Numbered from the stretch's first letter, positions 44,380 to 54,048 are shown. The stretch is DNA of 64,000 bases from Oscillospiraceae bacterium (GCA_900176545.1 FWXP01000009.1:51375-115374), one strand, 5' to 3'. Notes: generated from the letters alone by a model not told the origin. Numbers and translations are program-made.

Positions 44380-44416
44380 TGGGGGTTACCATCCGAAGTG
44401 TGCTATTATATATAAT
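44365..44416 (+). promoter_or_regulatory. Hairpin and possible internal promoter before murE
   Basis: ACTTCGGA (44365-44372) and TCCGAAGT (44392-44399) form a perfect 8-bp dyad, and GATGG/CCATC form a competing inner dyad. TATAAT (44411-44416) with TTACCA 19 bases upstream could be a promoter inside the cluster. Confidence 0.4.
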
Positions 44417-44445
44417 CAAAATATAGAAGCGGAAGATGAACGGTT

Positions 44446-45966
44446 ATGTCGATAATTTTGTCAACTTTGCTGCAGGGACTTCAGTACTCCCTGCTTTCCG
44501 GGGATCTTAAGGGCAGGATCACATCTGTCGAATACGATTCCCGTAAGATCACGGACGGAAGCCTTTTTGTAGCTATTAGGGGGTTTACGTCAGACGGTCA
44601 CGGATTTATCAAGACTGCACTGGAGAACGGTGCTCTTTGCATAGTAGCGGATAGGGATCGCGATATCCTTCCTGACGATGAGCTCATAGCGCTTGCCCAA
44701 GAGCATAGTGCCGCAGTTGTCGTTACGGAAGATACACGTAAGGCCATCGCCGTGCTGTCGGCTAATTTCTACGAGCATCCCGAAGACAGGCTCGATCTTG
44801 TAGGAGTCACGGGTACCAAGGGCAAGACCACGGTTACCTTTATGCTCCACGATATCCTGCTACGAGACGATCACGGTACCGGTCTTATGGGCACGGTATG
44901 TAATCTCGTAGGAGACGAGAAGCGCAAGGCTTCACATACGACACCCGAATCCCATGAGATATACGAATTCCTGGAGGAACTTGCCAGGAAGAACTTCGAC
45001 AGCTGTGTCATGGAGGTATCCTCACAGGGATTAAAGCTCGACAGGGTACACGGATTGAAGTTCGATGTCGGTTGCTTTACCAATCTCTACGAGGACCATA
45101 TCGCTCCCAATGAGCATCCCGATATGGAGGATTATCTGAACTGTAAGCTCAAGATATTCGATTCTTCTGCTATTGGTGTCGTCAACAGGGACTGCGCTGT
45201 AGCCGACAAGGTCCTGGAGTATGCAACATCCAGATGCAGGGTCTATACATTCGGCCTTACGCCTGACAGTGATTGCTATGCGACCGATATCAAGACGGTA
45301 AGGAAGGGTTCCGTAACGGGTTCTGAGTTTAATGTGGTCAGTCCCTGGTACGAAGGCCCCATGTTCGTATCTCTTCCCGGTAAGTTCAATGTATATAATG
45401 CCCTCTGCGCCATCTGTGTGGCAGGTATCCTGAAGGTAAGCTATTCCAAGGTCAAGACGGCTCTTAGCAGGGTCAAGGTCCCGGGAAGGCTCCAGGCGGT
45501 AGATAACGAGCTCGGTGTTAACGTGCTCGTAGATTATGCACACAATGCCGCAAGCCTCGAGAATGTCCTTCAGACCTTAAGAGAATGTACTCCCGGAAGG
45601 ATAATCACAGTATTCGGCTGCGGCGGCAACCGTTCCACCACCAGAAGGTTCGAGATGGGCGAAGTCTCCGGCAACATGTCCGACTATACGATAATCACAT
45701 CCGATAATCCCAGACAGGAAGAGCCTTCCGGGATCATCGCCAATATCGTTACCGGTATGGAGAGGACATCCGGTAAGTATGAGACAGAGATCGACAGAAA
45801 GACCGCTATCTTCAAGGCCGTAGATATGGCATGTGAGGGCGATACCGTCCTTATCGCCGGCAAGGGACATGAGGATTATCAGATCTTCGCGGACAGGACG
45901 ATACATTTCGATGATTCCGAAGTCGCATTCGAGGCCGTAAGAGCAGCGGAGGCAAAGAGGCGATGA
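44446..45966 (+). CDS. murE: UDP-MurNAc-tripeptide ligase MurE (meso-DAP type)
   Basis: The 506-residue protein has Mur-ligase motifs: VGVTGTKGKTTV (ATP loop, about 121), HTTPES, MEVSSQGL, and GKGHEDYQIF near the end. The DNPR motif at TSDNPRQEEP is the signature of meso-diaminopimelate-adding MurE; lysine-adding enzymes differ there. It adds the third residue of the stem peptide in the cytosol. Its stop overlaps the murF ATG. Confidence 0.95.
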   Translation: MSIILSTLLQGLQYSLLSGDLKGRITSVEYDSRKITDGSLFVAIRGFTSDGHGFIKTALENGALCIVADRDRDILPDDELIALAQEHSAAVVVTEDTRKAIAVLSANFYEHPEDRLDLVGVTGTKGKTTVTFMLHDILLRDDHGTGLMGTVCNLVGDEKRKASHTTPESHEIYEFLEELARKNFDSCVMEVSSQGLKLDRVHGLKFDVGCFTNLYEDHIAPNEHPDMEDYLNCKLKIFDSSAIGVVNRDCAVADKVLEYATSRCRVYTFGLTPDSDCYATDIKTVRKGSVTGSEFNVVSPWYEGPMFVSLPGKFNVYNALCAICVAGILKVSYSKVKTALSRVKVPGRLQAVDNELGVNVLVDYAHNAASLENVLQTLRECTPGRIITVFGCGGNRSTTRRFEMGEVSGNMSDYTIITSDNPRQEEPSGIIANIVTGMERTSGKYETEIDRKTAIFKAVDMACEGDTVLIAGKGHEDYQIFADRTIHFDDSEVAFEAVRAAEAKRR

Positions 45967-47405
45967 GAAACATGATGACGTTGGAAGAGGTATCTTCCGC
46001 AGTTAACGGAAAAGTAGTGAACAGGAGTGTCAACGGTTACACTCCCATACATATAACAGGTGTTTCCAAGGACACCAGGACCATAGAGGAAGGCAATATC
46101 TACGTCGCTATCGACGGTGAGAGGTTCAAGGGTCACGACTTCACTTCTCAGGCTATAGAGAGCGGTGCTTCATGCGTTCTCGTCAACGATGCGGATAAGA
46201 TCCCCGCAGGCGCGGTGGGCATCGTCGTAGAAGATACCGTGAAGGCTTTAGGTGACCTGGCAAGAGCATACCGCTTTAAGCTGGGAGCTAAGGTCATCTG
46301 CGTTACGGGATCCGTAGGCAAGACTTCCACCAGGGAGATGATCGCCTGCGCTTTGTCCTCTTCCTTTAAGGTCTTTTCTACGAAGAGAAATGAGAATAAT
46401 GAGATCGGACTTCCCATGACCATCCTGACGGCCCCTGAGGATACTGAGGTGCTGGTCCTGGAGCTGGGAATGAGGCTTCGCGGTGAGATATCCTATCTTA
46501 CGAACGTAGCTTGTCCCGACATAGCAGTTATCACTAATATCGGATACTCCCATATCGAGAGGCTCGGATCGCAGAAGGAGATACTCCTTGCAAAGAGCGA
46601 GATCACTGAAGGACTGACAGAAGGCGGTATACTTGCCGTCAATGCTGACGATGAACTCCTCTTCAACTACTCGAGGGATAATGTTCCCATAGGTAACGGC
46701 CTTGCAGGTATAAGAGTCACTACGGATACGGTATGCCCGACGGGTGACGTTATGAACTGCCCTCTTATGGTCACGGGATACGATGTTGATTTTGAAGACG
46801 GATGCAGATTCAAGGTGAATATCTCATCCTGCGATAAGGATATGGATGTAAGGCTTGGCCTTAACGGCATACATAATGTGCGAAATGCACTCTTCGCGCT
46901 CCTTTGTGCGCACCTTACGGGAGCTGATATGACTAAGGCTTCCGATGCTCTTTCCTCCTACGAGCAGATGAACGGAAGGGGAAAGGTAAGCGACAATAAC
47001 GGCATAAGGATAATAAACGATGCTTATAACGCATCCCCTGAGTCCATGAAGGCTGCGTTCTTCAACCTCGACATAATGGGAAGAGGAAGAAGGAAGGTAG
47101 CCGTATTAGGCGGGATGCTGGAGCTCGGTGACTATGCGCCCATGCTCCACGAGCAGGTCGGTAAGGATTGCGGTGCATACGATATCGATAAGATATTCGT
47201 AACGGGTGATAACAAGGATGATTTCCTTAAGGGTCTTCTTGCAGCAAGACCCGATGCTGACTGTGTCCTTTGTGAGGATACGGCAGATATCAAGGAGAAG
47301 ATAGGAAGCTTCGCATCCGAAGGGGACTGCATCCTCTTCAAGGCATCCAATGCCTTCGGATTCGAGAAGCTCGCCAAGGAAATGGCTGAGGAGACCGGTG
47401 CCTGA
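45963..47405 (+). CDS. murF: UDP-MurNAc-tripeptide-D-Ala-D-Ala ligase MurF
   Basis: The 480-residue protein has VTGSVGKTSTREM (ATP loop), NENNEIGLPMT, LELGMRLRGEI, NAYNASPESMKAA and a FKASNAFGFEKL C-terminus, all typical of MurF. It adds D-Ala-D-Ala to the UDP-MurNAc-tripeptide. It overlaps murE by 4 bases and ftsW by 1 base. The usual next genes, mraY and murD, are missing here. Confidence 0.95.
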   Translation: MRNMMTLEEVSSAVNGKVVNRSVNGYTPIHITGVSKDTRTIEEGNIYVAIDGERFKGHDFTSQAIESGASCVLVNDADKIPAGAVGIVVEDTVKALGDLARAYRFKLGAKVICVTGSVGKTSTREMIACALSSSFKVFSTKRNENNEIGLPMTILTAPEDTEVLVLELGMRLRGEISYLTNVACPDIAVITNIGYSHIERLGSQKEILLAKSEITEGLTEGGILAVNADDELLFNYSRDNVPIGNGLAGIRVTTDTVCPTGDVMNCPLMVTGYDVDFEDGCRFKVNISSCDKDMDVRLGLNGIHNVRNALFALLCAHLTGADMTKASDALSSYEQMNGRGKVSDNNGIRIINDAYNASPESMKAAFFNLDIMGRGRRKVAVLGGMLELGDYAPMLHEQVGKDCGAYDIDKIFVTGDNKDDFLKGLLAARPDADCVLCEDTADIKEKIGSFASEGDCILFKASNAFGFEKLAKEMAEETGA

Positions 47406-48961
47406 TGAGCGACAGGGATAACAGACAGCGTCACGAGGGGCAAAGACCCGGGAGAAGACCTGACGGACAAAGGCCTCAGCAAAGGCCTGTCAATAAGAAC
47501 GCGGGAAGAAAGCCCGATGAGATGAGAAGGGAAGCTCCTTCTCATAAGCGCCCTACAGAGCCTCCCAGGCAGACCGTAAGGCTCGAGCCTACCCATCCCG
47601 AGAAGAAGACGAATGAAGTCATAAAGCAGCTTCTCGATACCGAGATCACGGAGATACAGTACGATACAGATTACTTATCCTCCATAATCAACGAGGAGCC
47701 CATCAATACTCCCAGGAAGAAGCATAACTATCCCGAGGTCAGAAGGAGCAATATCCCGATGATACTTATGCTCTTTATCATCGTGGTATTCGGTCTCGTC
47801 GTACTCTATTCCGTATCGGGACCTCAGGGCTATGCGATGCCTAACGACAAGAGTTCCACTTATTATCTTAAAAGGCAGCTTATGTTCACGGGCTTAGGCC
47901 TTGTCATGTGCTTTACGGCATCCTTTATTCCCGTAAAGTTCTTTAACAGACCTATCGTATGGAGCATGCTCTATACCTTAAGCCTTGTATCCCTGATACT
48001 TACCAAGGTAGCAGGATACAGCCTTAACGGTGCCAAGAGATGGATTAAGATAGGCGGATTTACGTTCCAGACATCAGAGATGGTCAAGGTCACCCTGGTA
48101 ATCGCTCTTGCAGGTTACAGGTCATGGGTACTGGATCAGAGAGCCAAGGGCAGGCTCAAGGCTAAGAATCCGAAGTCCCAGAGGATGACTGATGCGTTCT
48201 TCGACTTCATTCTGCCCGTAGGCGGTGCTATCTTGTGTGATATCTTCATAGCCATACAGCCGCACATGTCATGTACCTTGATCGTAGCATTCGTCGTATT
48301 TATGTGTACGCTCAATTCGGGAATCGGTATCCGTTCATGGTTCTGGGGCGGTATCGTCATATCTTTATTTGCGCTGGCGGGACTTGTCCTGCTCTTTACG
48401 TTCAATCCTACATACGTAAGGAAGAACTTTGCGCACGTTTTCCAGAGGTTCGCGATATATGAAGCCACTCACGGCGATGATACGGCTGATGTCTCGTCTG
48501 ATGATACCAGACAGGTTGATAATGCCCATAACGCACTGGGTTCAGGCGGAATGTGGGGTGTTGGCCTCGGTAATTCCCGTGCTAAGTACGACTATGTTTC
48601 CGAGCCTCAGAATGACTACATCTTCTCCATTTACGTCGAAGAGACGGGATTCGTGGGAGGAATGCTTCTGATCCTGATGTATATGGTCATGTTCGCCATG
48701 TGCTTTATGGTAATAATGAGGGCTGACTCTGTCTTCTCCAGGATGATAGCGACAGGCTGTACTTCGATAATAATGATACAGGTAATACTTAATATCGCCG
48801 TTGAGCTCCAGGTCATCCCTTCGACGGGAGTTACTCTGCCTTTCGTAAGTTACGGCGGTACGGCTCAGCTTTTCCTTCTTACCGCTTATGGTATGATACT
48901 CAGTGTGTCCAGGAGCGGTACTGCTCCTTCACGCAAGAAGGAGGTTGCCGATGGAACGTAG
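47405..48961 (+). CDS. ftsW: SEDS division polymerase FtsW with long N-terminal extension
   Basis: The 518-residue protein has about ten membrane helices from residue ~118 on, with SEDS motifs TFQTSEMVKVTLVIAL, QPHMSCTLIVAFV, SEPQNDYIFSIYVEETGFVGG and STGVTLPFVSYGGTAQL. It polymerises septal glycan with its partner PBP. About 115 hydrophilic residues, rich in Arg, Pro and Gln and then acidic, precede the first helix; ordinary FtsW has 10-40. GAGGAGACC precedes ATG 47405. Confidence 0.94.
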   Translation: MSDRDNRQRHEGQRPGRRPDGQRPQQRPVNKNAGRKPDEMRREAPSHKRPTEPPRQTVRLEPTHPEKKTNEVIKQLLDTEITEIQYDTDYLSSIINEEPINTPRKKHNYPEVRRSNIPMILMLFIIVVFGLVVLYSVSGPQGYAMPNDKSSTYYLKRQLMFTGLGLVMCFTASFIPVKFFNRPIVWSMLYTLSLVSLILTKVAGYSLNGAKRWIKIGGFTFQTSEMVKVTLVIALAGYRSWVLDQRAKGRLKAKNPKSQRMTDAFFDFILPVGGAILCDIFIAIQPHMSCTLIVAFVVFMCTLNSGIGIRSWFWGGIVISLFALAGLVLLFTFNPTYVRKNFAHVFQRFAIYEATHGDDTADVSSDDTRQVDNAHNALGSGGMWGVGLGNSRAKYDYVSEPQNDYIFSIYVEETGFVGGMLLILMYMVMFAMCFMVIMRADSVFSRMIATGCTSIIMIQVILNIAVELQVIPSTGVTLPFVSYGGTAQLFLLTAYGMILSVSRSGTAPSRKKEVADGT

Positions 48962-50054
48962 GTTCATCGTGACGGGCGGAGGAACATCCGGCCATATAAA
49001 TCCCGCGATCACTATCGCGGACGCGCTCTGTGCTCACTATATGTCAAAGGGCGATATCTGTAAGATCATCTTTACCGGACGTAAGGAGGGTCTCGAAGCT
49101 GAGCTGGTACCCAAGGCGGGATACGAGATGCGCTATATCGAGGCAAAGCCTTTCCCCATGCGTCCTACTCCCCAAATGGTAAAGGCATTTAAAGCCCTTA
49201 GCATCGGCAGGAAGCAGTGCTCGGCGATCATAGATGAGTTCAAGCCCGATGCCGTCATAGGTACCGGAGGGTATGTGTGTGCCCCGCTTCTTCTGGAAGC
49301 GCAGAGGAAGGGTATACCTTCTATCGTGCATGAATCCAACGCCTTCCCCGGAAGAGCCAACAGGATGCTGGGAAAGAAAGCAGACCTCGTGCTTACGGGA
49401 TTTCCTGACCAGGAAGAAGTCTTCAAGGGTGCAGGTAAGGTAGTCTGTACCGGTAATCCCATAAGGAGCCGCATGATCGGCGTTACTTATGAGGACGGCA
49501 GGAGAGAGCTGGGGGTGTCGGATGATAAGAAGGTGGTATTTGCCATGGGCGGTAGCCTGGGAGCTAAGACCATCAATGATTTCATGATCGATTGTGCAAG
49601 AGATCCGTCGTTCTCGGATACCCTTTTTATCTTAAGCAGCGGCAAGCAGCAGTCTGCTCATATGGAGACCGGGGATCTGCCCGATAACCTTAAGATAATG
49701 ACTTATATAGACAGACCCGAGTTCTACCTGGCTGGTGCCGATGTGTCCGTCACGAGGGCGGGCGCCGTCACATGCGCCGAGGCAGCGGCCATAGGATCGT
49801 GTTCCGTATTCGTGCCCTATCCCCATGCGGCCCATGACCATCAGACTTATAATGCATCGGCATTTAAGAAGATCGGCGGATGCCTTCTGATGTCTGACTC
49901 GGATGTGGCTTCCGGACTTTTAAAGCCCGAGCTTCGTAAGCTCTTGGACGATAAGACCAGAAGAGATGAGATGAGGCAGAATGCCAAGAAGCTGGCAGTC
50001 CTGGACTGCGACAAGAGAATATGCGAATGCATCGATTCGGTGATCAGTAGATGA
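48951..50054 (+). CDS. murG: UDP-GlcNAc transferase MurG
   Basis: The 367-residue protein has GGGTSGHINPA, HESNAFPGRANRML, GGSLGAKTIND and RAGAVTCAEA, the four MurG signatures. It adds GlcNAc to lipid I to make lipid II at the inner membrane face. ATG 48951 is set by AGGAGGTTGCCG and lies inside the ftsW 3' end. It overlaps ftsQ by 4 bases. Confidence 0.96.
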   Translation: MERRFIVTGGGTSGHINPAITIADALCAHYMSKGDICKIIFTGRKEGLEAELVPKAGYEMRYIEAKPFPMRPTPQMVKAFKALSIGRKQCSAIIDEFKPDAVIGTGGYVCAPLLLEAQRKGIPSIVHESNAFPGRANRMLGKKADLVLTGFPDQEEVFKGAGKVVCTGNPIRSRMIGVTYEDGRRELGVSDDKKVVFAMGGSLGAKTINDFMIDCARDPSFSDTLFILSSGKQQSAHMETGDLPDNLKIMTYIDRPEFYLAGADVSVTRAGAVTCAEAAAIGSCSVFVPYPHAAHDHQTYNASAFKKIGGCLLMSDSDVASGLLKPELRKLLDDKTRRDEMRQNAKKLAVLDCDKRICECIDSVISR

Positions 50055-51169
50055 ATGATGACGAGCTCGACAAGCTCTTCGATATAGAAGACGACAAAGC
50101 TAAGGAAGATGCCCCTTCCGATAAGGAGGAGGCAGAGCTTAAGGAGCCCGCAGAAAAGAAAGTGGAAGAAGTCATAACGGAAGATGACTTCAAGGAAGAT
50201 CCCGAGGAAGAGAAGAAGAAAGAAAGGCAAGAGCAGAAGCGCCTCAAGGCAAAGCAGAGAGCCCAAGCGATAATCGCCGCAGAGAGATACCTCGAAGATG
50301 CCAGGAAGAAAAAACTTGAGGAGAGAGCCAAGAAGAGAGAAGAAAGGCTTCTTAAGAAGCAGGATCTTCCTCCTTTTAAGGACAGGACTTTCCTGGACGA
50401 TTTTCCTCTGACCTTCAGACAGACGATGGCGGCACTTATCGGCATCACGGTCCTTACCATATTGCTGATGCTCGCATTCCATCCTATGTTCAGGATAGAA
50501 TTCTTCAACGTGGAGGGCAATTATGCACTGACCACAGAAGAAGTCATAGAACAGACGGGACTTGACTACCATGACCATATCCTGAAGGTCCTGACCGTCA
50601 ATCCTTCCAAGATCTATGCAGAAAATCCTTATATAAGCAAGATCACGGTCTCCGTGAACTTCCCCTCAGGCGTTCATATAAAGGTAGAAGAGAGAAAGAA
50701 GATCGCATATATAAAGTATGCCGACGGATACTTCGCCATAGACAGTGAAGGAACCATACTGGAGTTCTCATCCTCGGATTCACCTGATGCACATCCGCTC
50801 CTTTGCGGTCTTGATGTCAACAACGTCGTATTGGGCGGTCACATCGACCTTGAAGGCAATACAAGGTATCAGAAGCTCATAATCATCCTGGGAGCTGTAC
50901 TCGAGGCTGACCAGAACAGCGATAACGACGAATACAGTTTCTTCGAGAATGTCCAGGAGATAAGGATACTTCCAAGCGGCATGATCTTTATGACCATAAC
51001 GCTTCCCAACGGTTCTACATTGCAGGTAAAGCTTGCCGATGTAGAGACCATTTCAGATGATATGCACTGGCTTATCTTTGCCATAGAAGAGGGTGTTCTG
51101 AACGATCTTCCCGACGGTTCTCTTGACATGACGGATGACAACAGGATATACAGACAATACGGTTATTGA
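50051..51169 (+). CDS. ftsQ: Cell division protein FtsQ/DivIB
   Basis: The 372-residue protein has a highly charged cytosolic N-terminus of ~115 residues (Lys/Glu-rich, coiled-coil-like), a membrane helix (about 117-140), a POTRA domain (FRIEFFNVEGNYALTTEEVIEQTGL) and a FtsQ beta domain (KVEERKKIAYIKYADGYFAIDSEGTIL by pattern). It links FtsL/DivIC and the septal synthases. The ATG overlaps the murG stop. A 185-base leader and promoter separate it from ftsZ; no ftsA lies between. Confidence 0.9.
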   Translation: MNDDELDKLFDIEDDKAKEDAPSDKEEAELKEPAEKKVEEVITEDDFKEDPEEEKKKERQEQKRLKAKQRAQAIIAAERYLEDARKKKLEERAKKREERLLKKQDLPPFKDRTFLDDFPLTFRQTMAALIGITVLTILLMLAFHPMFRIEFFNVEGNYALTTEEVIEQTGLDYHDHILKVLTVNPSKIYAENPYISKITVSVNFPSGVHIKVEERKKIAYIKYADGYFAIDSEGTILEFSSSDSPDAHPLLCGLDVNNVVLGGHIDLEGNTRYQKLIIILGAVLEADQNSDNDEYSFFENVQEIRILPSGMIFMTITLPNGSTLQVKLADVETISDDMHWLIFAIEEGVLNDLPDGSLDMTDDNRIYRQYGY

Positions 51170-51277
51170 CGAGGTGACCTTCAAATAGTCGTAAAACAGT
51201 AATATAACGGCAACTTAGGGATTTGCATTAATTAGAAAAAAAGTTTAACATCATTACGGACAACTGTAACTTTTGTA

Positions 51278-51306
51278 TTGAAGCCATACAATATTTAGGT
51301 TAAAAT
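51278..51306 (+). promoter_or_regulatory. ftsZ promoter
   Basis: TTGAAG (51278-51283) and TAAAAT (51301-51306) are exactly 17 bases apart, 49 bases upstream of the ftsZ ATG. A second AT-rich stretch (51316-51327) could hold another -10. Confidence 0.65.
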
Positions 51307-51354
51307 TCTATTGTTGTACTATATATAGCTACTAATTGACTGGAGGATTCTGAA

Positions 51355-52806
51355 ATGTCTGATAATAAACGAGGTTTTGTTTTGGACGAAGAACATTTTG
51401 CAACCATAAAGGTTATCGGTTGCGGCGGCGGAGGCTGTAATGCAGTTGACCGTATGCTTGACAGCGGAGTCCAGGGTATCGACTTTATCTCCATCAACAG
51501 TGATAATCAGGCGTTGGCAAGATCCAAGGCACCTATTCGTATACAGATCGGTGAGAAGGTTACAAGAGGCCTCGGCTGCGGTGCGGATCCCAGTGTAGGC
51601 GAGAAGGCTGCAGAAGAGTCCAAGGACGAGATTGCTGAGGCCATATCCAATACGGATATGCTCTTCATCACAGCCGGCATGGGTGGCGGTACCGGTACAG
51701 GTGCAGCTCCCGTAGTGGCACAGATCGCTCAGGAACTCGGTATCCTTACGGTAGCAGTAGTTACAAGACCTTTCGGCTTTGAGGGTGCAAGAAGAGCACA
51801 GAACGCAGAGCGCGGAATCAGAGAGCTTGAGAAGTATGTTGACTCACTCGTTGTAGTTTCCAACGACAAGCTCCTTGAAGTAGTTGACGAAGACACATCC
51901 TTCGAGGATGCATTCAATATGGCAGATCAGGTGTTGAAGTTCGGTGTAGCAGGTATCTCTGACCTTGTTGCTATCCCCGGTCTTATCAACCTCGACCTTG
52001 CAGATGTAAGAAGAGTAATGACAAAGGCGGGCGTATGCCATATGGGTATCGGCCGTGCCAGCGGTGAGGGAAGAGCAACAGCAGCAGTTAAGCAGGCTAT
52101 CAACTCTCCTCTCCTTGATACGACTATCGAAGGCGCTAACGGTGTTATCGTTAACTTCACCGGCGGCAGGAACATGAAGCTCCAGGAGATCGATATGGCT
52201 GCTAAGCTCGTAAGAGAGGCAGTTGCTCCCGAGGCTGAAATCATCGTCGGTGCCGTTATCGACACATCCCTCGAGGATGAGATCATGATCACTGTAATCG
52301 CTTCCGGATTCGATAATTCCGTAAATGCAAGCGCAGGTCACAGAGCAAGTACTTCAGTACTTTCCAGGAACAATCCTCAGCTTATTACTGAGCAGCCCGC
52401 GAGAAATCCCGCTCCTGTTCAGTCCAGAAATACTTATGCCGCAAGGAACGTTCAGGCAGAACCCGAACCTCAGCCCGCAAGGCATCAGGCTTCCCAGGGA
52501 TTCCTCTTTGGCGATGATTCCGTGAATCAGGTACATGCAAGAGCAGCTGCTCCGGTAACTCCGGCACCCGCTCCCGCACCTGCTCCGGCTCCTCAGCCTA
52601 TTCCCCAGGCAGCTCCTATCCCTCAGCCGGCTCCTGCACCGGTTCCTCCTTATCAGGCACCTCAGCAGGCTCCCGCGGCTCCTGCTCCTCAGAATCAGAT
52701 GGGTGGCAGACCTCAGGCTAATATCCAGCCTCAGGCAGCACCTGCATCAGAGCAGCCTAAGTCAGCTAAGCCCTGGTTTATGTTCGGCAGAGATAACGAG
52801 AACTGA
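51355..52806 (+). CDS. ftsZ: Cell division tubulin FtsZ
   Basis: The 483-residue protein has the FtsZ core (GCGGGGCNAVDRML; GGGTGTGAAPVVAQ tubulin signature; NLDLADVRRVM). It polymerises into the Z-ring and recruits the divisome. From about residue 330 comes a long Ala/Pro/Gln-rich linker, longer than in most species. The extreme C-terminus is AKPWFMFGRDNEN, only loosely like the usual DIPxFLR peptide that binds FtsA/SepF. GACTGGAGG precedes the ATG. nrdR follows. Confidence 0.97.
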   Translation: MSDNKRGFVLDEEHFATIKVIGCGGGGCNAVDRMLDSGVQGIDFISINSDNQALARSKAPIRIQIGEKVTRGLGCGADPSVGEKAAEESKDEIAEAISNTDMLFITAGMGGGTGTGAAPVVAQIAQELGILTVAVVTRPFGFEGARRAQNAERGIRELEKYVDSLVVVSNDKLLEVVDEDTSFEDAFNMADQVLKFGVAGISDLVAIPGLINLDLADVRRVMTKAGVCHMGIGRASGEGRATAAVKQAINSPLLDTTIEGANGVIVNFTGGRNMKLQEIDMAAKLVREAVAPEAEIIVGAVIDTSLEDEIMITVIASGFDNSVNASAGHRASTSVLSRNNPQLITEQPARNPAPVQSRNTYAARNVQAEPEPQPARHQASQGFLFGDDSVNQVHARAAAPVTPAPAPAPAPAPQPIPQAAPIPQPAPAPVPPYQAPQQAPAAPAPQNQMGGRPQANIQPQAAPASEQPKSAKPWFMFGRDNEN

Positions 52807-52845
52807 TTTATTGAATATATCTTGGATTAACGGGTAATTGCAGCT

Positions 52846-53301
52846 ATGAGATGTCCCAAGTGCGGGAAGACCGATGATAAAGTAATCGATACGAGGCCCA
52901 ATGATGAGGGCAGGTCTATCCGAAGAAGGCGTGAATGCATAGCATGCGGTTACCGTTATTCAACTTTGGAAAGAGTCGAAGGCCTGAGTCTTAAAGTAAT
53001 TAAGAAGGACGGCACAAGACAGGATTTCTCACGCGAGAAGCTTCTTGAAGGACTTAATTCAGCATGTTCCAAGAGACCGGTCTCAAATGAGAATCTTATA
53101 AAGATCGTGAATGAAGTCGAGACAAGGCTTCAGGAACAAAGAAGCGGCGAGATATCGACCACCGAGATAGGAGAGCTTGTTATGGCAAGGCTTCGTGCTC
53201 TCGATAAGGTCGCATATGTCAGGTTCGCTTCCGTTTACAGGGATTTTACGGACGTATCTTCGTTCGCAAAAGAGATAGAAGAGATCGGTAAAGATCAATA
53301 A
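52846..53301 (+). CDS. nrdR: Ribonucleotide reductase regulator NrdR
   Basis: The 151-residue protein starts with a zinc ribbon (MRCPKCGKTDDKVIDTRPNDEG..., CIACGYRYSTLERVE) and an ATP-cone (VIKKDGTRQDFSREKLLEGL). NrdR senses ATP/dATP and represses nrd genes. It is the usual neighbour of ftsZ in Firmicutes. The start ATG lies 40 bases after ftsZ. Confidence 0.96.
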   Translation: MRCPKCGKTDDKVIDTRPNDEGRSIRRRRECIACGYRYSTLERVEGLSLKVIKKDGTRQDFSREKLLEGLNSACSKRPVSNENLIKIVNEVETRLQEQRSGEISTTEIGELVMARLRALDKVAYVRFASVYRDFTDVSSFAKEIEEIGKDQ

Positions 53302-53322
53302 TAACAGAGGCGGGGTGACATT

Positions 53323-54048
53323 TTGAAAAAGGTACTTTTAGTCGACGACGACGCAAGCATTATCGAAGTATTAAAGCTTTATTTTGAGAAGGAAGGTTTC
53401 TCGGTATCCGCGTGCATGCAGGGTGACAAGGCTATCGCTTCATTCAATGTCGCAAGCCCTGATATTGTTATCCTTGATCTCATGCTTCCCGGTATGGACG
53501 GTAATGATATCTGCAGAGAGCTTCGTAAGATCTCCGATGTACCGATCATCATGCTCACAGCTAAGACAGAGACCATCGATAAGGTCGTAGGACTTGAGAT
53601 GGGCGCTGATGACTACGTAGCTAAGCCTTTCGAGCCTAAGGAACTCCTCGCGAGAGTCAAGGCCGTAATGAGAAGATATGACAGGACTGAAGGTTCTGAG
53701 AAGAAGAGTACTTCCGATGCACCCGAGAGCAATGAGTCCGATGAGGTTATCACATATCCCGGATTCAGCGTTGATAAGGTTAAGTATGTTGTCATGGTAG
53801 ACGGTAAGGAGATCTATATGCCTCCCAAGGAACTCGAGCTTCTCTTCTTCCTGGCAAGCAATCCCAACAGGGTATTTACCAGAGAGCAGCTTCTCGAGAA
53901 CGTATGGGGTTATGACTTCTACGGAGAATCAAGAACAGTAGACGTTCACGTTAAGAGGATCAGAGAGAAGATCGAGAATCCTAACCGTGAGCAGAACTGG
54001 TGTATCAAGACTGTATGGAGCAAGGGCTATAAGTTCGAGACCAAATGA
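53323..54048 (+). CDS. OmpR/PhoB-type response regulator
   Basis: The 241-residue protein has a receiver domain (KVLLVDDDASII; phosphoacceptor Asp in IVILDLMLPGMDGND, about residue 52; TAK) and a C-terminal winged helix (PPKELELLFFLASNPNRVFTREQLLENVWGYDFYGESRTVDVHVKRIREKI by pattern). A ~25-residue acidic/Ser linker joins them. The start is TTG 53323 with GGGGTGAC before it. It is encoded with the histidine kinase that follows, overlapping by 4 bases. Confidence 0.94.
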   Translation: MKKVLLVDDDASIIEVLKLYFEKEGFSVSACMQGDKAIASFNVASPDIVILDLMLPGMDGNDICRELRKISDVPIIMLTAKTETIDKVVGLEMGADDYVAKPFEPKELLARVKAVMRRYDRTEGSEKKSTSDAPESNESDEVITYPGFSVDKVKYVVMVDGKEIYMPPKELELLFFLASNPNRVFTREQLLENVWGYDFYGESRTVDVHVKRIREKIENPNREQNWCIKTVWSKGYKFETK

